A DNA stretch of 64,000 bases from CAVVFX01 sp963747535 (GTDB taxonomy: Bacteria; Acidobacteriota; Terriglobia; Bryobacterales; Bryobacteraceae). Under the pieces are notes generated by a model. The model was not told the origin of the DNA and did not search any database. It worked only from the letters and a program-made list of their open reading frames with translations. Within the stretch, counting starts at the first letter, position 1; every line of letters begins with the position of its first letter. The position numbers were made by a program, and so were the translations under genes. Shown here in pieces: positions 7,952 through 18,303 of this stretch. The stretch spans positions 124,001 to 188,000 of the forward strand of contig CAVVFX010000021.1 of the NCBI GenBank assembly GCA_963747535.1, in the 5' to 3' direction.

Positions 7952-9211
7952 TTGGCATTGATTGAAGGTTGCAAGCACGCGCTGGAAGTTCTAATCCCCG
8001 TCGAAGATGTCACTTCCGAGACCAGCAGGGTAGTCGAAGATTTTCAGAAGCGTGTCCGTCTTCCCGGATTTCGTCCGGGCAAAGCGCCTGCGTCGCTCAT
8101 TCTGAAGAACTACGCGGAGGACGTTCGCCAGAAGGTCCTGGAGAAACTGATTCCAAAGGCCTTACAGAAGGAATTCGAAAATCAGAACCTGCGGGTGGTG
8201 GGCCAGCCGAACGTCACGGACGTGCATTTCCACGATGGTGAGGCAGTACATTTCAAGGCCGAGTTCGAGGTTTATCCCGATTTCGAGCTAAAAGACTATC
8301 GGGGAGTCAGCGTCCCTTACCACGATCCCGAAGTTACCGAAGAAGACGTCGACAAACGGATCGAGGAGATTCGCGACCAGAAGGCGACCTACGCCAACAT
8401 CGATCCGCGTCCGCTCGAAGATGGGGATCATGCGGTCTTGTCGCTGGAGAGTCTGGAAGGCGTCGACCCGCCGGTGCAGTCCGACGAGATGACGCTGGAA
8501 ATCGGGGGGCCGGATTCGCTCGAAGGTTTTACCGAAAATCTGCGTGGGATGTCGCCCGGCGAAGAGAAGGAATTCGAAGTTGCGTATCCCGAGGATTACG
8601 GTCAGGAGCGGTTGGCGGGCAAGACGGTCAAGTTCCGCGCCAGGATCACAGGGGTCCGCAAGAAGGAACTGCCCGAGTTAAACGACGAGTTTGCGCAGGA
8701 CCTGGGCGACTATCGGACTATGGACGAACTGCGGGCCGCGGTCAAGAAGTCGCTCTTCGATCAGCGCCAGGACGAGGCGCAGCGCGAGGCGAAAGATAAG
8801 ATTGTGGAGCAACTGGTGGACCTGCACGAATTTCCGGTACCCGAAACGTTCATCAGCCGGCAGGTCGAAAACCGGGTGGAGCAGCGCCTCCGGACGCTAG
8901 CCCAGCAGGGTGTGGATCCGAAATCGTTCAAACTCGACTGGGATTCGATCAAGGACGCCCAGAAGGAACCGGCGACGCGTGAGGTCAAGGCTTCCCTGGT
9001 GCTGAGCCGTATAGCGGAACGCGAGGCCATCGGCGCGACGCGGGACGAGGTAGATAAGCAGGTCGAACGGTTGGCAAGACAGCAGCGGGAAGCGTTTGCG
9101 CCCTTGCGGCTGCGCCTCGAAAAGGACGGTACGCTCAACCGCATCGCGTCCCACATCCAGACGGAGAAAACGCTCAGTTTTCTTTTTGAACACGCCACCA
9201 AAACGGCATGA
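7952..9211 (+). CDS. tig: Trigger factor
   Basis: A ribosome-associated chaperone and peptidyl-prolyl isomerase of 419 residues, usual length 420-450. The N-terminal ribosome-binding domain has its docking signature GFRPGKAP at residues 39-46. An FKBP-like isomerase domain follows (about 150-235, with LEDGDHAVLSLESL and PGEEKEFEVAYPEDY), then the helical C-terminal chaperone domain with arms (about 245-419). The start is TTG 7952, with GAGG at 7939-7942 nine bases upstream. It is the first gene of a tig-clpX-lon run on the same strand. Confidence 0.95.
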   Translation: MALIEGCKHALEVLIPVEDVTSETSRVVEDFQKRVRLPGFRPGKAPASLILKNYAEDVRQKVLEKLIPKALQKEFENQNLRVVGQPNVTDVHFHDGEAVHFKAEFEVYPDFELKDYRGVSVPYHDPEVTEEDVDKRIEEIRDQKATYANIDPRPLEDGDHAVLSLESLEGVDPPVQSDEMTLEIGGPDSLEGFTENLRGMSPGEEKEFEVAYPEDYGQERLAGKTVKFRARITGVRKKELPELNDEFAQDLGDYRTMDELRAAVKKSLFDQRQDEAQREAKDKIVEQLVDLHEFPVPETFISRQVENRVEQRLRTLAQQGVDPKSFKLDWDSIKDAQKEPATREVKASLVLSRIAEREAIGATRDEVDKQVERLARQQREAFAPLRLRLEKDGTLNRIASHIQTEKTLSFLFEHATKTA

Positions 9212-9240
9212 CGACAAATAATGAAATCGTGAGTTCGGCG

Positions 9241-9290
9241 CCTGCTTCGCAGGCGGGCAGACCACGAAAAAAGACGGTCTGCCCTACACG
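9241..9290 (+). repeat. Family A palindromic repeat
   Basis: Perfect 9-base arms GGGCAGACC (9255-9263) and GGTCTGCCC (9276-9284) around an A-rich loop, preceded by a small GC palindrome (CCTGCTTCGCAGG). It lies in the 217 bases between tig and clpX, where clpP would normally be. Seven copies of this family are recorded in the window. Confidence 0.65.
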
Positions 9291-9428
9291 GACAAGTACT
9301 GGGAATCTGGTACCAGACTGCAGCAAAACTTTCGGGTCATTGCTAACGGTTGCAGTTCGGGTAATAATGGAGATGGTTTTAGGTAGTACAGGCGCCGAAT
9401 CGCAGTTGATGGATCAGGGGAGGTATGC

Positions 9429-10715
9429 GTGAAGCGTACGGGATCGGATGAGACTCTTCGCTGTTCTTTCTGCCACAAGAGTCAAGACGTCGTTGGGAAG
9501 CTGATTTCTTCGCCCAGCGACTACCCGCGAGCATATATATGTGACGAATGCATCGCTGTCTGCAACTCCATCCTGGAGGACGACCGGGCCGAAACGCCCG
9601 CCACCGGTCCTCATAAGCTCCCCAAGCCCCTTGAAGTGAAAGAGTTCCTGGACCAGTACGTCATTGGGCAGGAGGCGACCAAGAAGAAACTCTCAGTGGC
9701 CGTCTACAACCATTGCAAGCGGATCCATATGAACCGCATGCGAAACTCCGAAGTCGAGTTACAGAAGTCCAATATCCTGCTGATCGGTCCCACCGGAACC
9801 GGTAAGACGCTGCTGGCTCAGACGCTGGCTCGAATTCTCGATGTGCCGTTCGCCATCGTGGACGCCACTACCCTGACCGAAGCGGGCTACGTCGGCGAAG
9901 ATGTCGAGAACATCATCCTGAAACTGTTGCAGGCTGCGGACGGCGATGTGCAGCGCTGTCAGCAGGGCATTATCTATATCGACGAGATCGACAAGATCTG
10001 CCGCAAGGACGAGAACCCTTCGATTACCCGCGACGTATCGGGCGAGGGCGTGCAACAGGCGCTGCTTAAGATTCTGGAAGGCACGGTGGCCAACGTTCCG
10101 CCGCAGGGCGGACGGAAGCATCCCCACCAGGAGTTCACCCCAGTCGATACCACCAACATCCTCTTCATCTGCGGTGGCGCTTTCGTGGGCCTCGAAAAGG
10201 TGATTGCGCGGCGCACAGGCAAGAAGTCCATGGGCTTCCTCGCCGAGGAACAGAATGCCAGCCACGTCCACAAGCCCTCGAATACGGTAGGGATCAGCGG
10301 TCATCGCGACCTCGATCTGCTGAACCAGCTTCAGCCGGTCGACCTGATCAAGTTCGGCTTCATTCCGGAGTTCATCGGCCGCATGCCGGTAGTCGCCACG
10401 CTGGAGGACCTGGACAAGCAGGCGCTGATCCAGATCCTGAGCAAGCCGAAGAACGCGATCATCAAGCAGTATCAGAAGCTTTTCGAGTATGAGAATGTGC
10501 GGCTCAAGTTTAACGACGATGCGCTCGAGGCCATCGCGCTGCTCGCCATGGAGCGGAAAGTCGGCGCGCGGGGGCTGCGAATGATCCTCGAAGAGCTCAT
10601 GTTAGACTTAATGTATTATCTGCCTTCCTACAAGAAGGTGCGGGAGTTCCAGGTAACCAGGGAGATGGTTCTTTCGCAGAAGATCAGCCTGACGCTGCTC
10701 GAAAAAGCCGGTTAG
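9429..10715 (+). CDS. clpX: ATP-dependent Clp protease ATP-binding subunit ClpX
   Basis: The AAA+ unfoldase that feeds ClpP, 428 residues, full length. The N-terminal zinc-binding domain has C12, C15, C38 and C41. Walker A GPTGTGKT is at 120-127, the pore loop GYVGED follows, and Walker B (IIYIDEIDKI) is near 178-187. The ClpP-docking tripeptide, normally IGF, is MGF here (in SMGFLAEE), so ClpP docking is probably retained. The start is GTG 9429 with GGGGAGG at 9417-9423; the ATG at 9425 is out of frame. It is the second gene of tig-clpX-lon. The ClpP gene is not beside it. Confidence 0.96.
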   Translation: MKRTGSDETLRCSFCHKSQDVVGKLISSPSDYPRAYICDECIAVCNSILEDDRAETPATGPHKLPKPLEVKEFLDQYVIGQEATKKKLSVAVYNHCKRIHMNRMRNSEVELQKSNILLIGPTGTGKTLLAQTLARILDVPFAIVDATTLTEAGYVGEDVENIILKLLQAADGDVQRCQQGIIYIDEIDKICRKDENPSITRDVSGEGVQQALLKILEGTVANVPPQGGRKHPHQEFTPVDTTNILFICGGAFVGLEKVIARRTGKKSMGFLAEEQNASHVHKPSNTVGISGHRDLDLLNQLQPVDLIKFGFIPEFIGRMPVVATLEDLDKQALIQILSKPKNAIIKQYQKLFEYENVRLKFNDDALEAIALLAMERKVGARGLRMILEELMLDLMYYLPSYKKVREFQVTREMVLSQKISLTLLEKAG

Positions 10716-10730
10716 GGAAAATAGTTTTTA

Positions 10731-10808
10731 GTTCTCAGTTGTCAGTTATCAGTTTTCCGTTCCCCGCCAGCCCTGATAACTAACGACTGACAACTGATCG
10801 CTGACGAC
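10731..10808. repeat. Family E inverted repeat between clpX and lon
   Basis: Left arm TTGTCAGTTATCAG and right arm CTGATAACTAACGACTGACAA form a long imperfect hairpin that fills most of the clpX-lon gap. The repeated unit is TCAGTTNTCAGT, a variant of the TCCGTTNTCCGT unit at 7800-7908. It leaves little room for a separate lon promoter. Confidence 0.55.
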
Positions 10809-10814
10809 TTTCAC

Positions 10815-13226
10815 ATGCTCACGTCCAGAGAAAAATCCGACACCAAACGACTCCCGATGATGCCTATCCGTGACGTCGTCATCTTTCCGTACATGATGAC
10901 GCCGTTCGTCGTGGGGCGCGAATCGAGCGTGCGGGCTCTCGAAGAAGCCATGGCCGGCGACAAGAAGATTTTTCTCGCCACCCAGCACGACGCCTCTATC
11001 GACGAACCCCGACCCAACGAGATATTCAACGTCGGGACGATCGTGAACATCGTGCAGAGCCTGAAACTACCGGACGGCAATATCAAGGTTCTGGTGGAAG
11101 GCGTCGAGCGCGCCAAGATTGTCTCCGTCACCGATGAGGAAGGCTTCTTCCGCGCGGTGGTTCGGACATTTAATTTCAAGGTAGAGGCGGGCGCACAGCT
11201 GGAACAACTGGTCAGCCGCGTCACCACGCTGTTTGAGCAGTACGTCAAGCTCAGCCAGAACCTGAACTACGAAACCATGATCGCGGCGATCCGCGTGGAC
11301 GATGCCGGCAAACTGGCCGATACCGTCGGCGCCAATCTGCAGCTCACCCTCGAAGAGCGACAGGAACTGCTCGAAATCTTCGATCCCATCGATCGTCTTA
11401 CGCGCGTCGCCGAGATGCTCGACATCGAGATCGAGAAACTCAATGTCGACCGCACCATCCAGGGCCGCGTGAAGCGCCAGATGGAAAAGGCGCAAAAAGA
11501 GTATTACCTCAACGAGAAGATCAAGGCTATCCAGAAAGAACTGGGCCGCGGCGAAAAGAGCGAGATCGACGAGCTGAAAAAGCGCATCGAGACCTCCGGC
11601 ATGACCAAAGACGCGCTAGAGAAGGCCATGGCCGAACTCAAGCGCCTGGAAAACATGCCGCCCATGTCGGCCGAGTCGACGGTTTCCCGCAATTATCTCG
11701 ACTGGCTTCTCGCGGTGCCGTGGAAGAAGCGCAGCAAGGAAATCCGCGACCTGAAATTCGCCGAAGGGGTTCTCGAGTCCGACCATTATGGTCTCGAGAA
11801 GATCAAGGAACGCATATTAGAGTTCCTGGCCGTGCGGCGGCTGGTCAAGAATCCCAAAGGCTCGATCCTGTGTTTTGTCGGACCTCCGGGCGTCGGCAAA
11901 ACCTCGCTCGGCATGTCGATCGCGAAGGCTACCGGCCGCAAGTTTGTCCGGATGTCGCTCGGCGGCGTGCGGGATGAGGCCGAAATCCGCGGCCACCGGC
12001 GCACGTATATCGGCGCCCTACCGGGACAGATTATCCAGATGATGAAGAAAGCCGGCACCCGCAATCCGGTCTTCATGCTGGACGAAGTGGACAAAATGTC
12101 GACTGACTTCCGGGGCGATCCATCCGCGGCGCTGCTCGAAGTCCTCGATCCCGAACAGAACTACATGTTCGTGGATCACTATCTCGACGTCGAATACGAT
12201 CTCAGCCAGGTGTTCTTCGTGGCCACGGCCAACGTGATGCATACCATCCCGGCGGCCTTGCAGGACCGCATGGAAGTGATCCGGCTATCCGGCTACACGG
12301 AGATCGAGAAGCTGGAAATCGCCAAGCGTTTTCTGGTCCGCAAGCAGTTGGAGCAGACCGGGCTGACGTCCAAGCACATTGAGATTACCGATGAAGGTCT
12401 GGCGGGCTTGATTCAGTTCTACACACGCGAGGCCGGAGTGCGGAACCTGGAGCGGGAGATCGGTAACATCTGCCGCAAGACCGCGCGCAAGGTGGTCAAC
12501 AATTCGGGTAAGGAAGCCTTGGCGCCCTCGGTAATCAATGGCGCGATCCTGCCCGACCTGTTAGGACCGTGGAAATTCCGCGATCTGACGACCGACAAGA
12601 AGAACGAGATCGGCGCTGCAACAGGCTTGGCGTGGACCGAAGTCGGGGGGCAGATTCTCACCACGGAAGCGACTCTCATGGAGGGCAAGGGCAAACTCAC
12701 CGTTACCGGCAAACTCGGCGACGTGATGCAGGAGTCGGCGCAGGCGGCCATGAGTTATGTGCGGTCGCGCGCCCATCAACTGGGACTACCGCGGGACTTC
12801 TACCGCAACCTGGACGTCCACCTGCACATTCCTGAGGGCGCGATTCCCAAGGATGGTCCCTCGGCAGGCATCACCATCGCCACGACGCTGTGCAGTGCGC
12901 TCACCCAGAATCCGGTGCGCGGAGATGTGGCTATGACCGGTGAAATTACCCTGCGCGGCAAGGTGCTGCCCATCGGTGGTTTGAAAGAAAAACTGATGGC
13001 CGCGCATCGTCACGGTATCGATGAAGCGATCCTTCCCAAAGATAACCAGAAGGACCTGCCCGATATCCCGGAGCAAATCCGGAACGTAATGAAACTCCAC
13101 TTTGTGGAAAACATGGACGAGGTTCTCAAGATCGCCCTGGAGCGTGAACTGATCGCCCTGCCCATGACTACCGGACCAACGGGAGTAGATGTGGCTGTGT
13201 CGCCCATCGAAGACCGTGCACATTAG
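10815..13226 (+). CDS. lon: ATP-dependent protease Lon (LonA)
   Basis: A cytoplasmic AAA+ serine protease degrading damaged and regulatory proteins, 803 residues, usual length. The LON N-terminal domain (about 14-205) starts RLPMMPIRDVVIFP. A coiled linker leads to the AAA+ domain with Walker A GPPGVGKTS near 356 and Walker B VFMLDEVDKM. The protease domain carries the Ser-Lys dyad: S683 in PKDGPSAGIT and K726 in GGLKEKLM, 43 residues apart as in E. coli Lon. The ATG at 10815 has no evident Shine-Dalgarno sequence, and a hairpin repeat lies just upstream. Confidence 0.96.
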   Translation: MLTSREKSDTKRLPMMPIRDVVIFPYMMTPFVVGRESSVRALEEAMAGDKKIFLATQHDASIDEPRPNEIFNVGTIVNIVQSLKLPDGNIKVLVEGVERAKIVSVTDEEGFFRAVVRTFNFKVEAGAQLEQLVSRVTTLFEQYVKLSQNLNYETMIAAIRVDDAGKLADTVGANLQLTLEERQELLEIFDPIDRLTRVAEMLDIEIEKLNVDRTIQGRVKRQMEKAQKEYYLNEKIKAIQKELGRGEKSEIDELKKRIETSGMTKDALEKAMAELKRLENMPPMSAESTVSRNYLDWLLAVPWKKRSKEIRDLKFAEGVLESDHYGLEKIKERILEFLAVRRLVKNPKGSILCFVGPPGVGKTSLGMSIAKATGRKFVRMSLGGVRDEAEIRGHRRTYIGALPGQIIQMMKKAGTRNPVFMLDEVDKMSTDFRGDPSAALLEVLDPEQNYMFVDHYLDVEYDLSQVFFVATANVMHTIPAALQDRMEVIRLSGYTEIEKLEIAKRFLVRKQLEQTGLTSKHIEITDEGLAGLIQFYTREAGVRNLEREIGNICRKTARKVVNNSGKEALAPSVINGAILPDLLGPWKFRDLTTDKKNEIGAATGLAWTEVGGQILTTEATLMEGKGKLTVTGKLGDVMQESAQAAMSYVRSRAHQLGLPRDFYRNLDVHLHIPEGAIPKDGPSAGITIATTLCSALTQNPVRGDVAMTGEITLRGKVLPIGGLKEKLMAAHRHGIDEAILPKDNQKDLPDIPEQIRNVMKLHFVENMDEVLKIALERELIALPMTTGPTGVDVAVSPIEDRAH

Positions 13227-13828
13227 CCCTTGTACCACAGACCGGGGCGCCTCCGGGCCCTGTGCCTTTGAGCAAATTGAAGATAAGTTGTTGTAAGATT
13301 GATATCGGAATTCTTAGCGAGTGCCAGTAAGCCGGAGCAGTTTCCTCCAGACGCTCTACCGGAGATAGCGTTTCTGGGAAGGAGTAACGTTGGAAAATCC
13401 AGCTTGATCAATGCCCTGGTCGGGCAGCGCAAGTTGGCCTTTACCAGCAATACACCGGGTCGAACACAAACCATCAATTTTTATCGGATCGACGGCAAGT
13501 ATCACTTTGTCGATCTCCCGGGTTACGGTTATGCCCGGGTACCTTTGGCAGTTACTAAGGATTGGCAGGCGCTCATTGAAAACTATTTAACAAATAGGGC
13601 GTGCCTCAAGCTTTCTTTATTAGTCATCGATACACGCCGCGGATGGATGGAGCCGGACTTGCTCTTAAAAGACTGGCTCGAATCCCATCAGCGGCCTTAC
13701 GTGGTCGTAGCGACCAAGACGGATAAATTGAATCAGTCGGAATTACGGCGTGGCCTCGATGCGATCCGCAAGATCGGACCTGAGTCCGTGCCTTTCTCGG
13801 CCACAGACGGCCGGGGAGTGAGGGAACT

Positions 13829-15529
<1,701 letters not shown>

Positions 15530-15541
15530 CGCCGGCAACCT

Positions 15542-15584
15542 CGTAGGGCAGACCTTCGGTTTTGGGCGGTCTGCCCGGCTGCGC
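15542..15584 (-). repeat. Family A palindrome between convergent rho and the Rpn-like gene
   Basis: Perfect arms GGGCAGACC (15546-15554) and GGTCTGCCC (15568-15576), in reverse orientation to most copies (the GCAGCCGG flank is on the right as CCGGCTGC). It sits between two convergent stop codons and could serve as a bidirectional hairpin, but no T-tract follows. Confidence 0.6.
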
Positions 15585-15586
15585 CG

Positions 15587-16498
15587 TTATTGCCGCGCAA
15601 GTATTTTCGTCCGCGTTGATCCGTGCTGCCGGCGGGATTTCCCGAACAACTCCTGCAAGCTCCGGGCGTCAACTATCGCCACTGCCAACTCCTGGACCTG
15701 GGCGTCAGTTAGCTTGTCCAGTCGCTTAACAATGGGAGCGGGAAGACGGCCGAAGCGCTTCTCCAACACCAACCGTACGACGTGTCTGGCACCCTCGACC
15801 CGTCCTTTTTTCAGCCCTTCTTCCAGACCTATTTCCAGGCCTGTGCGACGCCCACGTTCGAGGTACGACGCGAACAACTCGTCTTCTTTGGCCAAGTCGA
15901 AAATAGCAGGCATAGAGTTTAGTTCTCCTTCGTAGACCTTCGATAGCCCTCTTATTCCGCATGTTAGCAGAAGTTGCTGCAACGCCGGCTCTCTCAGAGA
16001 TTTCCTCAGCTTCGCAATCCTGGCCAGAATGGAGCGGATGCCTTGCACCGAATCCTCGAGCCCGGCCAGAACGGCCAGAATATTATCCTCAATCCGGTCG
16101 CTCTCCAAGAGCGCGGTTCCGTCCAGATTCCGGATGTCGACTTGATGGTAGCGGCAAACCATTCCTTCGGTCCGGAACTCCGGCTTCATGCGCAGCTTTT
16201 GATTGCCGACATAGAGTACCAACTGAGTAGGATACGCGCCATACCGCCGCATGATCGCCAGTGCGTACTCCGCCATCCGGAAGGGCATCAACCTGTCGTT
16301 CGTGCTCTGCAATTCGATATGCAGTAATCGCCCGCCGGGCATCCTTCCCAGCAGGTCGACCCGGCGGCTTTGCGTCCTGGGCAGGTCGACGTTCAGCCAC
16401 TGTTCCACCCGGCCCAATGCCAATTGCCGAAATGGGCAGACGGAACCCTGAATCAGGAGCTTGACCACAACGTCCGATACGTTCGTTACGTCGCTCAA
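15587..16498 (-). CDS. Rpn-like PD-(D/E)XK nuclease family protein with DUF4351-like tail
   Basis: 303 residues resembling the RpnA-E / PDDEXK-transposase-like group, DNA endonucleases that promote RecA-independent recombination. The nuclease core shows RRVDLLGRM followed by GRLLHIELQSTND, fitting the D...ExQ catalytic pattern (roughly D48 and E62). The C-terminal region has helical repeats and ends with a DUF4351-like segment (VLEKRFGRLPAPIVKRLDKLTDAQ split across about 245-270). The start codon is TTG 16498 without a ribosome site. The final residues (about 15598-15626) are encoded by a family D repeat copy. Family identification is from motif pattern only. Confidence 0.72.
   Translation of the reverse strand: MSDVTNVSDVVVKLLIQGSVCPFRQLALGRVEQWLNVDLPRTQSRRVDLLGRMPGGRLLHIELQSTNDRLMPFRMAEYALAIMRRYGAYPTQLVLYVGNQKLRMKPEFRTEGMVCRYHQVDIRNLDGTALLESDRIEDNILAVLAGLEDSVQGIRSILARIAKLRKSLREPALQQLLLTCGIRGLSKVYEGELNSMPAIFDLAKEDELFASYLERGRRTGLEIGLEEGLKKGRVEGARHVVRLVLEKRFGRLPAPIVKRLDKLTDAQVQELAVAIVDARSLQELFGKSRRQHGSTRTKILARQ
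15598..15626 (-). repeat. Family D repeat copy inside the 3' end of the Rpn-like gene
   Basis: On the minus strand the C-terminal coding sequence contains CACGGATCAACGCGGACGAA, matching the intergenic family D element (GGATGGACGCAGATCAACGC at 2410). It encodes the end of the protein, about GSTRTKI. Confidence 0.45.
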
Positions 16499-16653
16499 TA
16501 GAAGTAGTGCTTCTCATGCGGGAATTTTCTCCAGACTTTCCGCGGCAGGGGGATTTCTTAGTGCGCCGCAGGTTTGCGATAGTTCCGCTCATTCGCGTGT
16601 ATTCGCGGCCCAATGTTTTCCCCGGCGCTCGCGACTCGCTAAAATGTAAGTTC

Positions 16654-18303
16654 ATGCGAATTGCCCTCGGGCAGATCAATCCTACAGTCGGCGACCTGGC
16701 GGGCAATGTTGCTCTCATGGCTCGCTTCGCCCGCGACGCTGCTGCGCGGGGCGCTGAGCTCATCGTATTCCCGGAGCTGTCCGTCACCGGCTATCCGCCT
16801 CGCGACCTGGTCGAAAAGCCCAGTTTTCTCGTCCGCTCCGAGCAGGCTGTCCAGCAGCTCGCTGCCGAAACTGCCGGTCTCCCGCTCACCGTCCTGACCG
16901 GCTACGTCGGACGCTCGCACCAGACCACCGGTAAGTGTGCCACCAACTCCGTCGCCGTCCTGCGCGGCGGCCAGGTAATCTTTCGTCAGACGAAAGCTCT
17001 CCTCCCGACCTACGACGTCTTCGACGAAGATCGCTACTTCGTCCCGGCCGATCATCAGGACTTGCTCGCGGCAGGCAACGACCGTCTCGCCATCGCCATC
17101 TGCGAGGACGCCTGGAACGATAAACAGTTCTGGCCGCGCCCGCTCTACTCCCACGACCCCGTCGAGGACCTCATCTCCGCCGGCGGATCGATCCTCATCA
17201 TCCCGAATGGGTCTCCGTTCAACATCCACAAGCGCGCCTTTCGTCAGGAGATGTGGGCCGCTGCAGCGCGACGCCACGGTGTGCCGGTGATCGCGGTGAA
17301 TCAGGTCGGTGGGAACGACTCGCTGGTCTTCGATGGCAGCAGCATCGCCATGAACGCTTGCGGCGAAGTCATCGCCTCCGCGACCTCGTTCTCCGAAGAC
17401 CTGGTCCTCGTCGACACAGTCACCGGCAAAGGCGATCTGCACGCGAACCTGGCCGACGAGAATGAAGCCGTGTACGAAGCGCTGGTCCTCGGCACCCGCG
17501 ACTACATCCGCAAGTGCGGTTTCTCGCGCGTGCTCATCGGACTGAGCGGCGGCATCGATTCATCTCTCACGGCCGTCATCGCAGTCGAGGCCGTAGGACG
17601 CGAGAACGTCATCGGTGTCGGCATGCCCGGACCTTTCTCCTCCGATCACAGCGTCGCCGACGCGCGGGAGATGGCGCTGAAACTTGGGATACGTTTCGAG
17701 CTGATCTCCATAACTCCCGCCTACCGCGAGCTGGTCGACACGCTGTCACCCGTGTTTGCCGGAGCGGCTGCCGATGTCACGGAAGAGAATATCCAATCCC
17801 GTCTCCGCGGCCTGACGCTGATGGCGCTCTCCAACAAGTGGGGCGCGCTGGTATTGACGACCGGCAATAAGAGCGAGATCGCAGTGGGCTACTGCACGCT
17901 CTACGGCGACATGTGCGGCGGCCTCGCAGTCATCAGCGACGTCCCCAAGACCATGGTCTACGATCTCTCGCACGTGGCCAATGCCCGGCTGAATCACGCT
18001 ATTCCCCAAAACGTCTTCGATAAACCACCCTCCGCCGAACTCCGTCCCGACCAGAAAGACACTGACAGCCTTCCCCCTTACGACGTCCTCGACGCGATCC
18101 TGCGCGCATACATCGAAGACTACCAAGCTCCTCAGCAAATCGCGGACGAACTCGGGCTTCCTTTACCATTGGTGAAGGACATCGCCCTGAAAGTCGACCG
18201 CAACGAATATAAACGGCAGCAAGCCGCGCCGGGCCTGAAGGTGACCACCAAGGCCTTCGGGATCGGACGCCGCTTCCCCATCGCACAGAGATACTCCGAA
18301 TGA
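16654..18303 (+). CDS. nadE: NAD+ synthase, glutamine-hydrolysing
   Basis: Makes NAD+ from deamido-NAD+, ATP and glutamine. It is a two-domain enzyme of 549 residues. The N-terminal nitrilase-type glutaminase has its Glu-Lys-Cys triad at E41 (VFPELSVTGYPPRD), K114 (QTKALLPTYDVF) and C150 (AICEDAWND). The C-terminal synthetase has the PP-loop SGGIDSS at 298-304 and ends in KRQQAAPGLKVTTKAFG. The open frame runs back to 16507, but ATG 16654 (MRIALGQINPTVGDL) matches the family N-terminus. The stop overlaps the next gene as ATGA, giving coupled translation with the phosphoesterase. Confidence 0.95.
   Translation: MRIALGQINPTVGDLAGNVALMARFARDAAARGAELIVFPELSVTGYPPRDLVEKPSFLVRSEQAVQQLAAETAGLPLTVLTGYVGRSHQTTGKCATNSVAVLRGGQVIFRQTKALLPTYDVFDEDRYFVPADHQDLLAAGNDRLAIAICEDAWNDKQFWPRPLYSHDPVEDLISAGGSILIIPNGSPFNIHKRAFRQEMWAAAARRHGVPVIAVNQVGGNDSLVFDGSSIAMNACGEVIASATSFSEDLVLVDTVTGKGDLHANLADENEAVYEALVLGTRDYIRKCGFSRVLIGLSGGIDSSLTAVIAVEAVGRENVIGVGMPGPFSSDHSVADAREMALKLGIRFELISITPAYRELVDTLSPVFAGAAADVTEENIQSRLRGLTLMALSNKWGALVLTTGNKSEIAVGYCTLYGDMCGGLAVISDVPKTMVYDLSHVANARLNHAIPQNVFDKPPSAELRPDQKDTDSLPPYDVLDAILRAYIEDYQAPQQIADELGLPLPLVKDIALKVDRNEYKRQQAAPGLKVTTKAFGIGRRFPIAQRYSE

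Noticed and set aside
13240..13270. Possible terminator after lon (CACAG...CTGTG)
   Set aside because: The inner part does not pair well and there is no T-tract.
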